This document shows positions 7,038 to 7,532 of a DNA stretch of 7,532 nt, one piece after another (the stretch's first letter is position 1; each line of letters begins with the position of its first letter). Origin of the DNA: Treponema sp. (GTDB taxonomy: Bacteria; Spirochaetota; Spirochaetia; Treponematales; Breznakiellaceae); NCBI GenBank assembly GCA_031263435.1, contig JAISFT010000288.1, positions 1-7,532 of the forward strand. The letters are read 5' to 3'. The position numbers and the translations under genes were made by a program. Under the pieces are notes generated by a model. The model had not been told where the DNA came from. It made no database searches and was given only the letters and a program-made list of their open reading frames with translations.

Positions 7038-7106
7038 GCGTCTCTTTCCTGAAACATCTCTTCCCTGAGCCCTAAAAAGCGGCGGAAAAGCCTGTTGCCG
7101 GCAGCA

Positions 7107-7532
7107 TCAAAGTTCCAGCACTCTTTGATACATCTCAAGATAGAGTTTGGAAGGCTTATCCCAGCCGTAGTCACAGAGCATGGCCCGGCGGACCAGGGCC
7201 GCCCATTTCTCCTTATTCTGCCACGCTTCACGGGCGCGGAAACACGCGTCCCGCAGATCGTCGGCATTATAGGAAACAAAGGTAAAGCCATTGCCGTCTT
7301 TTCCCTCGCTAATGGTATCTTTAAGGCCGCCGGTTTCGCGCACTACAGGAATGGATCCGTAACGAAGGGCAATCATCTGCGCAAGGCCGCAGGGTTCGAA
7401 TTTGCTGGGCATGAGGAACATATCGCTGCCCGAATATACCTGCCTGGCAAGATCCGGCAAAAAGCCGAAACGGACGGCGCATTGACCGTTCCACCGGGCG
7501 GCCAGTTCGCCGAAAAAGCGTTCATAGAAACC
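7107..7532 (-). CDS. glgA: Glycogen synthase (ADP-glucose), GT5, C-terminal fragment
   Basis: The minus-strand frame is open from the right window edge (7532) to TGA at 7109-7107, giving the last 141 residues. The N-terminal part, with the ADP-glucose-binding KxGGL motif, lies outside. Visible are GFYERFFGELAARW at the edge, then SGSDMFLMPSKFEPCGL, MIALRYGSIPVVRETGGL, KDTISEG, GNGFTF and the terminal YGWDKPSKLYLEMYQ. These are the highly conserved C-terminal GT-B motifs of bacterial glycogen/starch synthases; E-P-C-G-L and the R-E-T-G-G-L loop bind the donor sugar nucleotide. The enzyme extends alpha-1,4-glucan chains from ADP-glucose in the cytoplasm. The TTG at 7460-7458 is internal, not a start. 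It converges on the opp operon and ends 69 bp from the small membrane protein, so it is a separate transcription unit. Confidence 0.93.
   Translation of the reverse strand, partial: GFYERFFGELAARWNGQCAVRFGFLPDLARQVYSGSDMFLMPSKFEPCGLAQMIALRYGSIPVVRETGGLKDTISEGKDGNGFTFVSYNADDLRDACFRAREAWQNKEKWAALVRRAMLCDYGWDKPSKLYLEMYQRVLEL

Noticed and set aside
7106..7129. ATCAAAG/CTTTGAT stem at the end of glgA as a terminator
   Set aside because: It is seven AT-rich pairs around a 10-base loop lying within coding sequence, with no T run after it on either strand.
1..7532. CRISPR array, tRNA/rRNA, insertion sequence, prophage or defence genes
   Set aside because: I found no spaced direct repeats, cloverleaf, terminal inverted repeats or transposase-like protein; nearly all bases belong to ordinary metabolic and transport genes.

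Overview
The window looks like chromosomal DNA from a Gram-negative bacterium, most likely a spirochaete of the Treponema group such as the termite-gut treponemes. This rests on the style of the coding sequence, the glycine-rich stretch after the binding protein's signal peptide, and the mix of neighbours. It is inference from family resemblance; there is no rRNA or other phylogenetic marker here. Base composition is moderately GC-rich by eye (not counted).

Layout, left to right. (1) At 1-261 is the 3' end of a plus-strand gene whose tail resembles the uroporphyrinogen decarboxylase-like / corrinoid methyltransferase-like family. (2) The short gap at 262-319 carries a sigma-70 promoter with both hexamers matching consensus (TTGACA, 18 bp, TATAAT). 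Its -10 box sits at the centre of a perfect 16-bp palindrome, a candidate operator. (3) At 320-6658 is a complete five-gene ABC importer of the peptide/nickel/opine (Opp/Dpp) family in the order oppD-oppA-oppB-oppC-oppF: ATPase, periplasmic binding protein, two permeases, second ATPase. A strong GC hairpin separates the binding-protein gene from the first permease gene. (4) One base after oppF, at 6660-7037, is a small three-helix membrane protein resembling the DUF4870/Tic20-like group. It is probably the last gene of the operon. (5) Converging from the right on the minus strand, at 7107-7532, is the C-terminal end of a GT5 glycogen synthase (glgA), cut by the window edge.

How the genes work together: the secreted binding protein captures an extracellular ligand and delivers it to the OppB/OppC channel, and OppD and OppF hydrolyse ATP to drive uptake. 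Both ATPases carry the four-cysteine C-terminal motif (C-X5-C-X6-C-X17-C) linked in this family to a 4Fe-4S cluster. The binding protein is long (697 aa) and OppC has an enlarged extracytoplasmic region. Together these point to the branch of the family that in Thermotoga includes oligosaccharide transporters, so the ligand need not be a peptide.

No mobile element, CRISPR array, tRNA, rRNA or recognisable novel defence system is visible. The most interesting signals are regulatory: the palindromic promoter, the nearly leaderless oppD start, and the oppA-oppB hairpin containing a consensus Shine-Dalgarno sequence.
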